Positions 17,884 through 25,891 of a stretch of DNA of 64,000 nt are shown piece by piece; within the stretch, counting starts at the first letter, position 1; every line of letters begins with the position of its first letter. Both the position numbers and the translations under genes were made by a program. The stretch is from Rhizobium sp. BK399 (GTDB lineage Bacteria; Pseudomonadota; Alphaproteobacteria; Rhizobiales; Rhizobiaceae), in the NCBI RefSeq assembly GCF_014194695.1, contig NZ_JACIAH010000014.1, positions 62,001 to 126,000 on the forward strand, read 5' to 3'. The notes beneath the pieces are model-generated. The model was not told where the DNA came from. It did no database searches and worked only from the letters and a program-made list of their open reading frames with translations.

Positions 17884-18289
17884 CTAAAATCTTAGGCCCT
17901 TCTCGGACTGATGCCATATGGCCAAAGTCCGGGCATGCGGTCGGGGTCGGGCCGCAGACAAATCCCCATCCCCGAGGATCGAGTCATCGACCGACCGGCC
18001 CGAAATCCACTCCCAGGCGGGAGACATTTTGTTCGAAGGTGCCGTCTTCAGGGCCTGTATCGAACAGGATCGTTCTCGTGTTGCTCCCCTGACGAACGGA
18101 AATGAGACATGCAAGGCCATGGGCCGCGCAGCATATGCATTTCCCGCCCATAACCCACGTTCCGCGGCGTCGGCGTTCCAGTGCGGCAAACTCGGTCTCG
18201 ACAAATGACGGGACTGTGGAGAGGTTATCCGTCGCGTTATCGACAAGGATCAGAACCTCAACACTATCGACTGCTTCGAGGCCGCTCAT
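17884..18289 (-). pseudogene. Frameshifted metallo-beta-lactamase-fold hydrolase remnant
   Basis: The ATG at 18289 has GGAGGG 6 bp upstream. The frame encodes the N-terminal strands of an MBL-fold hydrolase of the type annotated as dihydropterin-RFAP synthase-like: VEVLILVDNATDNLS, then GLACLISV, TILFDTGPE and NVSRLGVDFGPV. It then ends at 17984. Removing one copy of a 4-bp tandem repeat (cgaccgac, 17988-17995) restores the frame and gives GVDFGPVDDSIL, the expected position of the LSHGHWDHAG motif, but the zinc-binding HxHxDH is no longer intact (reads GDGDLSAA). It is therefore a dead gene with a frameshift plus further decay. Confidence 0.7.
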
Positions 18290-18416
18290 AAGACCCTCCG
18301 ATCCTGCAGACACTGCGAGGACAACCGCAACCAGTGAGGGCTATGCTACACCCCACCTCCGGGATTGTCGCTATTCTGCAATGTTGCAACTCGCCCAAAA
18401 CCATGAACCGAGTCAA

Positions 18417-18695
18417 TCAAGGGGCTCGACGGCCCGTTCGGGGACTTGGCTGCCCTCGCGGCCCGACAACCGACGCGAGGCATGGTTTACTATTTATACT
18501 GGGTTGATGGGAGCGAGCGATGCGCCCGAAACCGCCGCCAACCGCGACATCGCCAACGCCGCCGGCTGTATCCGCCTCTATCGTTGCCAACAGCTCATTG
18601 GTTCTTGCATCGATCCGTTGAATGCTACCGTCTCCTTGATTGACGACCAAAATGGCCCCCTCGCCTGTCCCTAGGAATCGGCACTCGTTTCGGGT
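18417..18695 (-). pseudogene. Fragment of a YVTN/YncE-like beta-propeller protein
   Basis: The frame reads RFLGTGEGAILVVNQGDG, SIQRIDARTNELLATIEAD and GGVGDVAVGGGF, a clear pair of beta-propeller blades (VLNQGDG-x-RIDP-x-T-x-ATI pattern of YncE or virginiamycin-B-lyase-like repeats). After GGGF the frame loses similarity and stops at 18417. No start codon or signal peptide is present upstream. It is a remnant of a larger secreted propeller gene. Confidence 0.6.
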
Positions 18696-18870
18696 TGACT
18701 GATCCTCGCGGCACTGCTCACTGTGGCATGGATCGGTGGGCTCTTTTTCAAAATAAGCCCCGGTCCGAGCGCGATCAGTGGCTTCACCGCAAAACTCTGT
18801 TGCGCAATTTCCATCTAGTCATTCCGTCTCGGAATACTATCGTTTCGCCGACGTTCAGGAAGGTGATTTC

Positions 18871-19794
18871 ATGGTATCCGAGACTTATCCGCGCAATCTC
18901 GTCGGCTATGGACGCAATACGCCCGATCCGAAGTGGCCGGGCGATGCGCGTGTGGCAGTCCAGTTTGTCATCAACTACGAAGAGGGCGGCGAAAGCTGCA
19001 TTCTCGATGGCGACCCGGCCTCTGAAAATTTGTTGTCGGAAATCGTCGGCGCCGCCGCTTGGCCGAGCCAGCGCAACTTGAACATGGAATCGATCTATGA
19101 GTATGGCTCGCGCGCCGGTTTTTGGCGGCTGTGGCGGACGTTCACGGAACTCAAGGTTCAGGCGACCGTCTATGGCGTAACACTTGCCATGGCCCGCAAC
19201 CCGGAGGCGGTCGCGGCCATGAAGGAGGCTGGCTGGGAGATCGCCAGCCACGGGTACCGCTGGCTGGAATACAAGGATTTCCAGGAGGACGTCGAGCGCA
19301 AGCATATCCAGGAAGCCGTGCGCCTGCACACCGAGCTGACCGGCGAGCGGCCCTACGGCATGTATCAAGGCAAGCCCTCCGACAACACGCTGCGCCTCGT
19401 CATGGAGGAGGGTGGTTTCCTTTATTCCTCGGACTCTTATGCCGACGACCTGCCGTTCTGGGTGAAGGGTGTCGATGACAAGCCGTTCCTGATCATCCCC
19501 TATACGCTCGAGACCAATGACATGCGTTTCGCCACGCCCCAGGGCTTCAACTCTGGCGATCAGTTCTTCACCTACCTCAAGGATGCCTTCGATACGCTCT
19601 ATGAAGAAGGCAAGGCCGGCAGCCCGAAGATGATGTCCGTCGGCCTGCATTGCCGCCTCGTTGGTCGTCCTGGCCGCGCTGCGGCGCTGAAGCGCTTCAT
19701 GGAGTATGTGCTGAAGCACGATAAGGTGTGGATCCCCCGGCGTCTCGAGATCGCGCAACATTGGCATGCCCACCACAAGCCGGAGACGATCTGA
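18871..19794 (+). CDS. puuE: Allantoinase PuuE (polysaccharide-deacetylase fold)
   Basis: 307 residues, the normal length of PuuE, a metal-independent allantoinase that opens the allantoin ring in uric-acid degradation. Visible family stretches include YGRNTPDPKWPGDARVAVQF, INYEEGGE, NMESIYEYGSRAGFWRL and ASHGYRWLEYK, the last with the conserved His of the NodB-like barrel. The ATG at 18871 has AGGAAGG about 7 bp upstream; an earlier in-frame start at 18778 would add a non-conserved stretch. It overlaps the next gene by one base, so both are co-translated. The cluster stops after uraD. Confidence 0.93.
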   Translation: MVSETYPRNLVGYGRNTPDPKWPGDARVAVQFVINYEEGGESCILDGDPASENLLSEIVGAAAWPSQRNLNMESIYEYGSRAGFWRLWRTFTELKVQATVYGVTLAMARNPEAVAAMKEAGWEIASHGYRWLEYKDFQEDVERKHIQEAVRLHTELTGERPYGMYQGKPSDNTLRLVMEEGGFLYSSDSYADDLPFWVKGVDDKPFLIIPYTLETNDMRFATPQGFNSGDQFFTYLKDAFDTLYEEGKAGSPKMMSVGLHCRLVGRPGRAAALKRFMEYVLKHDKVWIPRRLEIAQHWHAHHKPETI

Positions 19795-20291
19795 TGCTTT
19801 CGCGTGACGAGTTCGTATCGCGTTACGGCGGTGTTTTTGAACATTCGCCATTCATTGCCGAGCGTGCCTATGATGATGGCTTCGTCGGTGACGAATTGAC
19901 GGTTGATCGTGTCCACACGGCGCTCGTTGCCGTCTTCCGGGCGGCCAGCCCAGAGGAGCGGCTGGGAGTGCTGCGTGCCCATCCCGATCTTGCAGGACGC
20001 CTCGCGATCGCAGGTGAATTGACCGAGGACAGCAAGAAGGAGCAGGCGGGCGCCGGGCTCGACCGACTTAATGCCCAGGAGCACGACCGTTTCACCGAGC
20101 TGAATACGGCGTATGTCGAGAAGTTCGGCTTTCCGTTCATCATTGCGGTGAAGGGTTTGAACAAGGACGATATTCTGGCGGCGTTCGAAAAGCGCATCGG
20201 CAATACGAGCGACGAGGAGTTTGAAACGGCCACCGCTCAAGTCGAGCGCATCGCGTTCCTGCGCCTGGAAACGATGCTTCCAGGGCGGTGA
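19794..20291 (+). CDS. uraD: OHCU decarboxylase (UraD)
   Basis: 165 residues of the 2-oxo-4-hydroxy-4-carboxy-5-ureidoimidazoline decarboxylase family, which converts OHCU to S-allantoin. The catalytic His lies in RAHPDLAGR, and the family motif FGFPFIIAVKGLN is intact. The ATG shares its A with the TGA of puuE. With puuE it gives two steps between urate and allantoate; uricase, hydroxyisourate hydrolase and allantoicase are not in this window. Confidence 0.95.
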   Translation: MLSRDEFVSRYGGVFEHSPFIAERAYDDGFVGDELTVDRVHTALVAVFRAASPEERLGVLRAHPDLAGRLAIAGELTEDSKKEQAGAGLDRLNAQEHDRFTELNTAYVEKFGFPFIIAVKGLNKDDILAAFEKRIGNTSDEEFETATAQVERIAFLRLETMLPGR

Positions 20292-20498
20292 AACATCTGC
20301 AGCATGCACGCGCGCCCTGGACGACCCGACCTTGGCACGGAGGGAGATGCCTTCATGACAACCACTCTAACGACCGAGGATACTATCGGTTTCTGATGCA
20401 CCGTCGATGACCACAGGCTTCAGGCCCTTCAGGCTTGCGACCGAGGCGGCATCCGGCAGTCGCCAGCATTGCGACTTCTTCAGGCCCCTCGCCGCGGC
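20292..20498. other. Convergent gap with a short truncated-looking start and an open read-through frame
   Basis: On the plus strand, ATG 20355 with GGAG about 10 bp upstream opens only 13 codons (MTTTLTTEDTIGF), as if the start of a lost gene. On the minus strand, the frame of the ArsR-type regulator stays open for 43 codons after its stop, ending at 20367. No terminator is evident. Confidence 0.35.
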
Positions 20499-21422
20499 CT
20501 AGAAAAACAGGCTCATAACCAGATCCTGATCGAAATCGCCGAATCCCTTGCCAAACAGGTTCATTCCGCCAGGATTGTCGGCCTTGTCGTCGATGCCGAT
20601 GCGGAAACGGATGGAGTGATGATCGGCGATGCCAAGCGAAGAGATCGTCTGCGTCGAGACCATGGCGCCGTCGATCCAGGTGCCGGTGTCGTCGATCGTC
20701 CAGGTCTTCAGCTTGCCGTATTGCGAGCCGCTGAGCTTCCACCAGGCTGGAGAATAGAGGCCGCGCCGGTCGCCATAATCGCCTGGAGACGTCCAGTGAC
20801 CAGCCTTGATGCCGTTGATCCAGATCGAGATGTCGGAGGGCCAGTTGGCGTTGGTGGCCGGCGTCTCCGAGCTGAGTTCCGCGGAGAACTCGACCTTGCG
20901 GATTCTCCTGCCGGAGACCTTGGCATTGTTGGGAAACTTGTACTCCACATAGCCGCGGGTAAACCACAACAGGGCAGCCTGCATGCGCTGCGGATCGAGA
21001 AAGACCTCCTGCACGTCAAGCATGCCGATGACATTGTTGACAGAGCAGAGGCCGCAGGGCGCTCCCACCTCGAACTCGGTGAAGAGACCGATCGGCATGC
21101 TGACGGTCACGACATCTTCGGACGCCTTTGTGCCACCGCTGTCGAAGCGGATGAGGATCTCGTCATAGATGCTGGAACAGATCTTCTGGTTACCCTTCGT
21201 CGCCTTCATCGTGTGGGTCTGGATGAGACCGGCAAGTTCCAGCGCCTTGAGGTTGGTTGCTGCCGTCGATTGCGGCAGCCCCATGCGGCCGGCAATGTCA
21301 TTCACGTTCAAGGGCCCCAACTGGCGGAGCAGATTGAGTATTTCTATGCGCGTCGCGGAACCGAGGGCCTGGACGACTTCGACGTCCTTGATGGGATCGA
21401 CGGTGAGAAGTTTCGTCTCCAT
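20499..21422 (-). CDS. ArsR-type regulator with a large C-terminal, probably ligand-sensing, domain
   Basis: 307 residues. Residues about 10-85 form a winged helix of the ArsR/HTH_5 type (TRIEILNLLRQLGPLNVNDIAGRMGLPQSTAATNLKALE, split here only for reading as HTH core NVNDIAGRMG and QSTAATNLKALE). The remaining about 200 residues are rich in beta-strand and aromatic residues (WPSDISIWINGIKAG, SPAWWKLSGSQYG), much longer than ordinary ArsR proteins, and resemble a carbohydrate-binding beta-sandwich in composition. It is the last gene of the arabinan operon, so it is the likely sensor of that operon. No metal-binding Cys pair of the CxCxxC type is seen in the helix. Ligand assignment is inference. 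Confidence 0.75.
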   Translation of the reverse strand: METKLLTVDPIKDVEVVQALGSATRIEILNLLRQLGPLNVNDIAGRMGLPQSTAATNLKALELAGLIQTHTMKATKGNQKICSSIYDEILIRFDSGGTKASEDVVTVSMPIGLFTEFEVGAPCGLCSVNNVIGMLDVQEVFLDPQRMQAALLWFTRGYVEYKFPNNAKVSGRRIRKVEFSAELSSETPATNANWPSDISIWINGIKAGHWTSPGDYGDRRGLYSPAWWKLSGSQYGKLKTWTIDDTGTWIDGAMVSTQTISSLGIADHHSIRFRIGIDDKADNPGGMNLFGKGFGDFDQDLVMSLFF

Positions 21423-21576
21423 GCGCAGCTACTGGTTCTTTCTTGTTAGATCGTTGCTGATATCACGGCAGCCTGTCTGGTGTCGCGGCTTTTTCTGGAC
21501 GTTTCCGCCGCTGCCCAGGCCCTGAAAGGCCGGCGGGCAACGACGCCCGGGAACGGATGGCGAAGGTTTATCCTCG

Positions 21577-22401
21577 TCATCCCTTGATTCCGGAAGACAG
21601 CATCAGCGCCTGCGTCACCCGCTTCTGGAAGAGCAGATAGGCGACAGCAACCGGCATTGCGGCGAGGATTGCCACTGCCATGTCACGCGCATATTTGACG
21701 CCGAAAGCATCTCTCGTCTGGGTAATGCCGACGGTGATTGTCATCATCTCATCGGAGTTGGTGACCAGGAATGGCCAGAGAAACGCGTTCCAGGCCATGA
21801 TGTAGGTGATGATCGCAAGCGCTGTGGTGATACCCCAGTTCAAGGGCAGATAGAGCTTGAAGAGGATCTGGAACTCACCACAACCATCAAGCTTGGCAGC
21901 CTCCCGCAACTCCTTCGGAACGGAATCAAAGAATTGTTTGTAGACGATGACGACGACCGGAACGATGAGCTGTGGCAGGATGATCCCGCCCCAGGTATTG
22001 ATGAGGTTCAGCTTATGCATCAGTACGAACTGCGAGATAACGAGCGCCTGCGAAGGCACCATGAAGCTCGCGAGGATGATGCCGTAGAGCAGCTTTCGTC
22101 CGGGGAAGACGATCTGCGACAGCGCGTAGGCGCACATGACGCTGATCACGATCACCACGACGGTGACAGTGATCGAGGTGACGATGGAATTCAGGTACCA
22201 GGTCGAAAGCTTCGTTTCGAACAGCGCATAGTAGTAGGCCGAAAAATTGAAGACGTCGGGAATGAACGTCGTTTTCGACACGACCTCCTGTTCGGGTTTC
22301 ATCGAGGTCACAATTGCCCAGTAGATGGGGAATGCCCACATGCAGGCGATGCAGAAGGTGAGGACGAGCAGCAGCAGGTTGCCGATGTTCTTGCCGGGCA
22401 T
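21577..22401 (-). CDS. Sugar ABC transporter permease, MalG/AraQ type
   Basis: 274 residues with six predicted membrane segments. The cytoplasmic EAA loop reads ELREAAKLDGCGEFQILFKLYLP, as in carbohydrate uptake family 1 (CUT1) permeases. The start lies one base after the stop of the preceding permease, so the two subunits are translationally coupled. It forms the membrane channel with the MalF-type partner upstream on this strand, the binding protein and the MalK-type ATPase of the same operon. Confidence 0.93.
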   Translation of the reverse strand: MPGKNIGNLLLLVLTFCIACMWAFPIYWAIVTSMKPEQEVVSKTTFIPDVFNFSAYYYALFETKLSTWYLNSIVTSITVTVVVIVISVMCAYALSQIVFPGRKLLYGIILASFMVPSQALVISQFVLMHKLNLINTWGGIILPQLIVPVVVIVYKQFFDSVPKELREAAKLDGCGEFQILFKLYLPLNWGITTALAIITYIMAWNAFLWPFLVTNSDEMMTITVGITQTRDAFGVKYARDMAVAILAAMPVAVAYLLFQKRVTQALMLSSGIKG

Positions 22402-22402
22402 T

Positions 22403-23287
22403 TTAGCGCTCCCTTACCCGCAACAGCTGATATTGTAGCACCGAGACGATGACGATGATCATGAAGAGCAGAACCGCAACGGCGGAGCCGACGCCGCCAT
22501 GGTTCGTGCGAAACGCCTCGCGATAGACGAGTTGCAACAGGACGTAGGTCGAATTGAACGGGCCGCCTTCGGTGAGCAGGTAGACCTGATCGAAAATCTT
22601 CAGCTGAAGGATCAGTTGCAGCGTCAGGACGAGCGCGGTGACCGGCCAGATAAGAGGCCAGGTGATGCGCCGGAAACATTGCCAGCGCGTCGCGCCGTCG
22701 AGCATCGCAGCCTCATAGTAGTCATGGGGAATGTTCCGCAACCCGGCAATGAAGAGCAGCAGGTTGAAGCCGTTGGTCCACCAGACGGTCACCAGCGCCA
22801 CCATGGGCATCGCCCAAAGCGGATCGCGAAACACGCTGATGCGTTTGCCGGTGACGAATTCGATGACGAACTGCGCAACGCCGAACTGCTGATCCAGCAC
22901 CCATTTCCAGATCTGGGTCACGACCGAAACGGGCAGGATGTAAGGTATGAAAAACAGAACCAGGATCAGGCTCTGCAGCCAGCCCTTCAGACGCACGACC
23001 ATCAATGCCAGACCGAGGCCGATTAGCGTATTCGGAACCACAGTCAGCACGACGAAATAGCCGGTATTCCAGAACGACGTGAAGAAGAGCTTCTGATGGA
23101 AGAGCTTCACGTAGTTGTCGAAACCCACCCATTTGCCGTCGCCGATAAGAGGCGCGTCGGTGAAGCTCAAGGCAAACATCTTGAAGACGGGGTAGGCAAA
23201 TACGACCATATAGGCGATCAGGAACGGCGCGATCATTACGATGGCGGTCAGCGTCTTGCGCCGTTTTTCACTGGTAACCACGAACAT
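22403..23287 (-). CDS. Sugar ABC transporter permease, MalF/AraP type
   Basis: 294 residues, six membrane segments, EAA loop YYEAAMLDGATRWQCFRRITWP. It follows the binding-protein gene after a 50-bp gap that contains a strong stem-loop, and precedes the second permease by one base. Belongs to the CUT1 family importing oligosaccharides; with the GH51 gene in the operon, arabino-oligosaccharides are the likely substrate. Confidence 0.93.
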   Translation of the reverse strand: MFVVTSEKRRKTLTAIVMIAPFLIAYMVVFAYPVFKMFALSFTDAPLIGDGKWVGFDNYVKLFHQKLFFTSFWNTGYFVVLTVVPNTLIGLGLALMVVRLKGWLQSLILVLFFIPYILPVSVVTQIWKWVLDQQFGVAQFVIEFVTGKRISVFRDPLWAMPMVALVTVWWTNGFNLLLFIAGLRNIPHDYYEAAMLDGATRWQCFRRITWPLIWPVTALVLTLQLILQLKIFDQVYLLTEGGPFNSTYVLLQLVYREAFRTNHGGVGSAVAVLLFMIIVIVSVLQYQLLRVRER

Positions 23288-23303
23288 CTCCCTCAGAGCG
23301 GTG

Positions 23304-23329
23304 CTGGCCGGAGGTTTCGCTCCGGCCAG
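23304..23329 (-). other. Intercistronic stem-loop after the binding-protein gene
   Basis: Perfect 10-bp inverted repeat ctggccggag (23304-23313) / ctccggccag (23320-23329) with a 6-nt loop and no T-run, between the stop of the binding-protein gene and the start of the permease gene. Such hairpins commonly protect the upstream message and give more binding protein than permease (as in malE-malF). Confidence 0.7.
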
Positions 23330-23336
23330 GCTCGTC

Positions 23337-24605
23337 TTACATCTGGCTCTTCAGCTCGTCGCGCATCTGCTCGATCGCGTCTGCCGGGTCGAGCTGGCCG
23401 TTGAGCGCAGGAACCACGAAGTTCTGGGTTGCCTCGTAGATCGGGCCGGCGACCCCGGCGAGCTTGGAAACCGGATCAAACGTGGCCGTGTTTGCAAGCT
23501 TTGCATAGGTCGCATTCGGCTGCATTTCCTTGAATTCCTTGGTGTCGGTCACCGGCTTGTAGGCCGGGATATGACCGGCGGAAGCCCAGGAGATGCTGTG
23601 CTCGTTCATCCAGTTGATAATCTCGAGCACGATCTTCACCTTCTCCGGAGAGATCGGCTTGGAGTCACTGTTCGGGATCGCGAAAGAGTGCGAGTCCGCC
23701 CAGGTCGCCTGCGTGCCCATCAGGTTCGGGATTTCGATGGCACCCCACTCGAAGCCAAGATTGCCGTTCTTGGCAAGGTCAGTCATCGTCGGCACTTCCC
23801 AGACGCCGTTGATGTGCATCGCAGCTTTGCCCGAGGTGAACAGCGCGATCGACGCTTCATAGGAGATCAGCTTCGGCGCGTAACCGGTGGATACCCAGTT
23901 CGCCATGGTTTGCAGCGCTTTCACGCCTGCGTCGCCTGGCAGGATTTCATCGCCGTCGATGAACTTGGCGCCCTGTTGGGAGAGCAGCGTGTAAAAGACG
24001 CGCCACATGGAGCCGCCTTCATCCGTGTGCAAGGACAGCGGATACTCGACCTTGCCGGTTGCCTTAATCTTTTCCAGGGCCGCATTGAAATTCTCAAGGC
24101 CATCGAGACCCTTCGGCAGGCCATCATCGCCGAGCAGGCCCGCTTCCTTCAGGATCGTCTTGTTGTAGTAGAGAACAATGGAATGAACGTCGAAGGGAAT
24201 TCCGTAGACCTTATTGTCGAATGTCGCCTGTTTCCAAGCAGCATCGACATAGTTTTCCTTCTTGATACCTGCACCAGCGAGCTCTTCTTGCGAGATCGGA
24301 CGCAGGATGCCGGTCGGCACGGCCAGCGGGTAGCGCGACATGTGATAGGTCATGATGTCGGGCTGTTGGCCGACGGCGGCCGAAGTCTGGACCTTGGTGT
24401 AGAAGGGCACGCCCCATTCGAGCGTGGTCGCGTTGATCCTGATATCCGGATGGGTATCGTTGAACTCCTTGATGAGCGCCTTCATACGAACGCCGTCGCC
24501 GCCGCTCAGGAAGTCCCACCAGGTAATGTCGGTTTGCGCGAATGCGGCTGCTGAGGGCAGCAAGGCGATCGCCGCGGAAACGGCGAGTTTCAGTAGCTTC
24601 TTCAT
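23337..24605 (-). CDS. Sugar ABC transporter substrate-binding protein
   Basis: 422 residues: signal peptide about 1-23 (cleavage after AFA), then the binding-protein fold typical of family 1 solute-binding proteins (DITWWDFLSGGDG, LIKEFNDTHPDI, TNLYYN-type hinge at VLYYNKTILKEAGL). The ATG at 24605 has GAGGAGG-like sequence 6 bp upstream. It is separated from the ATPase gene by 138 bp containing a small hairpin, which may mean an internal promoter or processing site. Binds the sugar in the periplasm for the two permeases downstream. Confidence 0.93.
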   Translation of the reverse strand: MKKLLKLAVSAAIALLPSAAAFAQTDITWWDFLSGGDGVRMKALIKEFNDTHPDIRINATTLEWGVPFYTKVQTSAAVGQQPDIMTYHMSRYPLAVPTGILRPISQEELAGAGIKKENYVDAAWKQATFDNKVYGIPFDVHSIVLYYNKTILKEAGLLGDDGLPKGLDGLENFNAALEKIKATGKVEYPLSLHTDEGGSMWRVFYTLLSQQGAKFIDGDEILPGDAGVKALQTMANWVSTGYAPKLISYEASIALFTSGKAAMHINGVWEVPTMTDLAKNGNLGFEWGAIEIPNLMGTQATWADSHSFAIPNSDSKPISPEKVKIVLEIINWMNEHSISWASAGHIPAYKPVTDTKEFKEMQPNATYAKLANTATFDPVSKLAGVAGPIYEATQNFVVPALNGQLDPADAIEQMRDELKSQM

Positions 24606-24640
24606 CGGTTCCTCCTCGATAAAAGTGTGGTTTACTCATC

Positions 24641-24658
24641 ACCCCAAGGCATCGGGGT
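24641..24658 (-). other. Small stem-loop between ATPase and binding-protein genes
   Basis: Inverted repeat acccc (24641-24645) / ggggt (24654-24658). Short and without T-run; a weak candidate for a processing or attenuation site in the 138-bp gap. Confidence 0.3.
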
Positions 24659-24743
24659 ACCCCTCACCGCCGGCCTCCTCCAAGGTCGGCAATGTTCTTC
24701 TTCAGTCAGGTCCGACGTGTCCCGCCCGGCTGGGCTGCGGCCG

Positions 24744-25829
24744 TCAGCTGAGCCGTCCGCCCTCGGTGTCGAAGGCCAACATTTCGGGCACTCTCAGAGA
24801 GAGACTGATCTTCTCCTTCGGCTGTGGACGGCCATCACGACATTCGACGGTCATTTCCGTACCGTTTCCCGTCAGAACATGCAGATATCCGGTGCCGCCG
24901 AGTTCCTCGATGAATTCAGCGGTGACCGGCACTGTCACAGCGCCTTGTCTGGCGCCGAGTTCGATATGCTCCGGCCGCACGCCGACATAGACCTGTGTAC
25001 CGACGGCGACCGCCGTGCGGGCCGGCAGATCGAAAGCCTGACCCGGTGCATCCTCGAGTGCGACCCGCAGGGCGTTGCCGTTTGCCGCGAGGGCCCTGCC
25101 CTTCAGGAAATTCATGCCGGGCGAGCCGATGAAGCCGGCGACGAACATGTTGGCCGGGTTCCGGTAAAGCTCCAGCGGCGCACCGATCTGCTGCACGAGG
25201 CCGGCTTTCAGCACGATGATCTTGTCGGCAAGTGTCATTGCCTCCACCTGATCGTGGGTGACATAGACCATCGTGGCGCCGATCTGCCGGTGCAGACGGG
25301 CGATCTCCATACGCATCCTGACGCGCAGCTCGGCATCGAGGTTGGATAGCGGTTCGTCGAACAGGAAGACGCGCGGTTCGCGTACGATTGCCCGACCAAT
25401 CGCGACGCGCTGGCGCTGGCCGCCTGACAGTTGACTAGGCTTGTGGTTGAGATATTCGCCGAGCCGCAGGATTTCGGCAGCCGCCTTAACCTTGCGCTCG
25501 ATCTCTGCCTTCGGGCGCCGACCGATCGTCAGGCTGAAGGCCATGTTTTCGTAAACGGAGAGGTGCGGATAGAGCGCGTAAGACTGAAAGACCATCGCCA
25601 CTCCGCGCTTGGAGGCCTCTCGATGGGTCACGTCCTCGCCCTCGATGGCGATCTTGCCGCCGCTCGTCTCTTCCAGCCCGGCAATCATCCTGAGCAGGGT
25701 CGACTTGCCACAGCCCGAGGGACCGACGAAGACGGCGAATTCCCCCTGCTCTATCTCGATGTCGACGCCATGAATGACCTTAAGCGCGCCGAAAGATTTG
25801 CTGACATTCGTCAACCGGATACCAGACAT
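24744..25829 (-). CDS. Sugar ABC transporter ATP-binding protein, MalK/UgpC type
   Basis: 361 residues, the usual MalK-type length. Walker A GPSGCGKST, Q-loop VFQSYALYPHLSV, signature LSGGQRQRVAIGRA, Walker B FLFDEPLSNLD and H-loop VTHDQVEAMTL are all intact. The C-terminal 120 residues form the TOBE/OB regulatory domain (GVRPEHIELG). It powers the permease pair downstream; the gene sits between the GH51 gene and the binding-protein gene, all on the minus strand. Confidence 0.95.
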   Translation of the reverse strand: MSGIRLTNVSKSFGALKVIHGVDIEIEQGEFAVFVGPSGCGKSTLLRMIAGLEETSGGKIAIEGEDVTHREASKRGVAMVFQSYALYPHLSVYENMAFSLTIGRRPKAEIERKVKAAAEILRLGEYLNHKPSQLSGGQRQRVAIGRAIVREPRVFLFDEPLSNLDAELRVRMRMEIARLHRQIGATMVYVTHDQVEAMTLADKIIVLKAGLVQQIGAPLELYRNPANMFVAGFIGSPGMNFLKGRALAANGNALRVALEDAPGQAFDLPARTAVAVGTQVYVGVRPEHIELGARQGAVTVPVTAEFIEELGGTGYLHVLTGNGTEMTVECRDGRPQPKEKISLSLRVPEMLAFDTEGGRLS

Positions 25830-25891
25830 TGATCCTCCCGATCCTCGTCATGATCGGGACGGCCTATCCGAGCCGCCCCGAACCGGCCCTT

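Noticed and set aside
17100..18870. An insertion sequence or prophage remnant in the decay zone
   Set aside because: No transposase motif, terminal inverted repeat or target duplication is visible; the identifiable remnants are ordinary metabolic-type genes.
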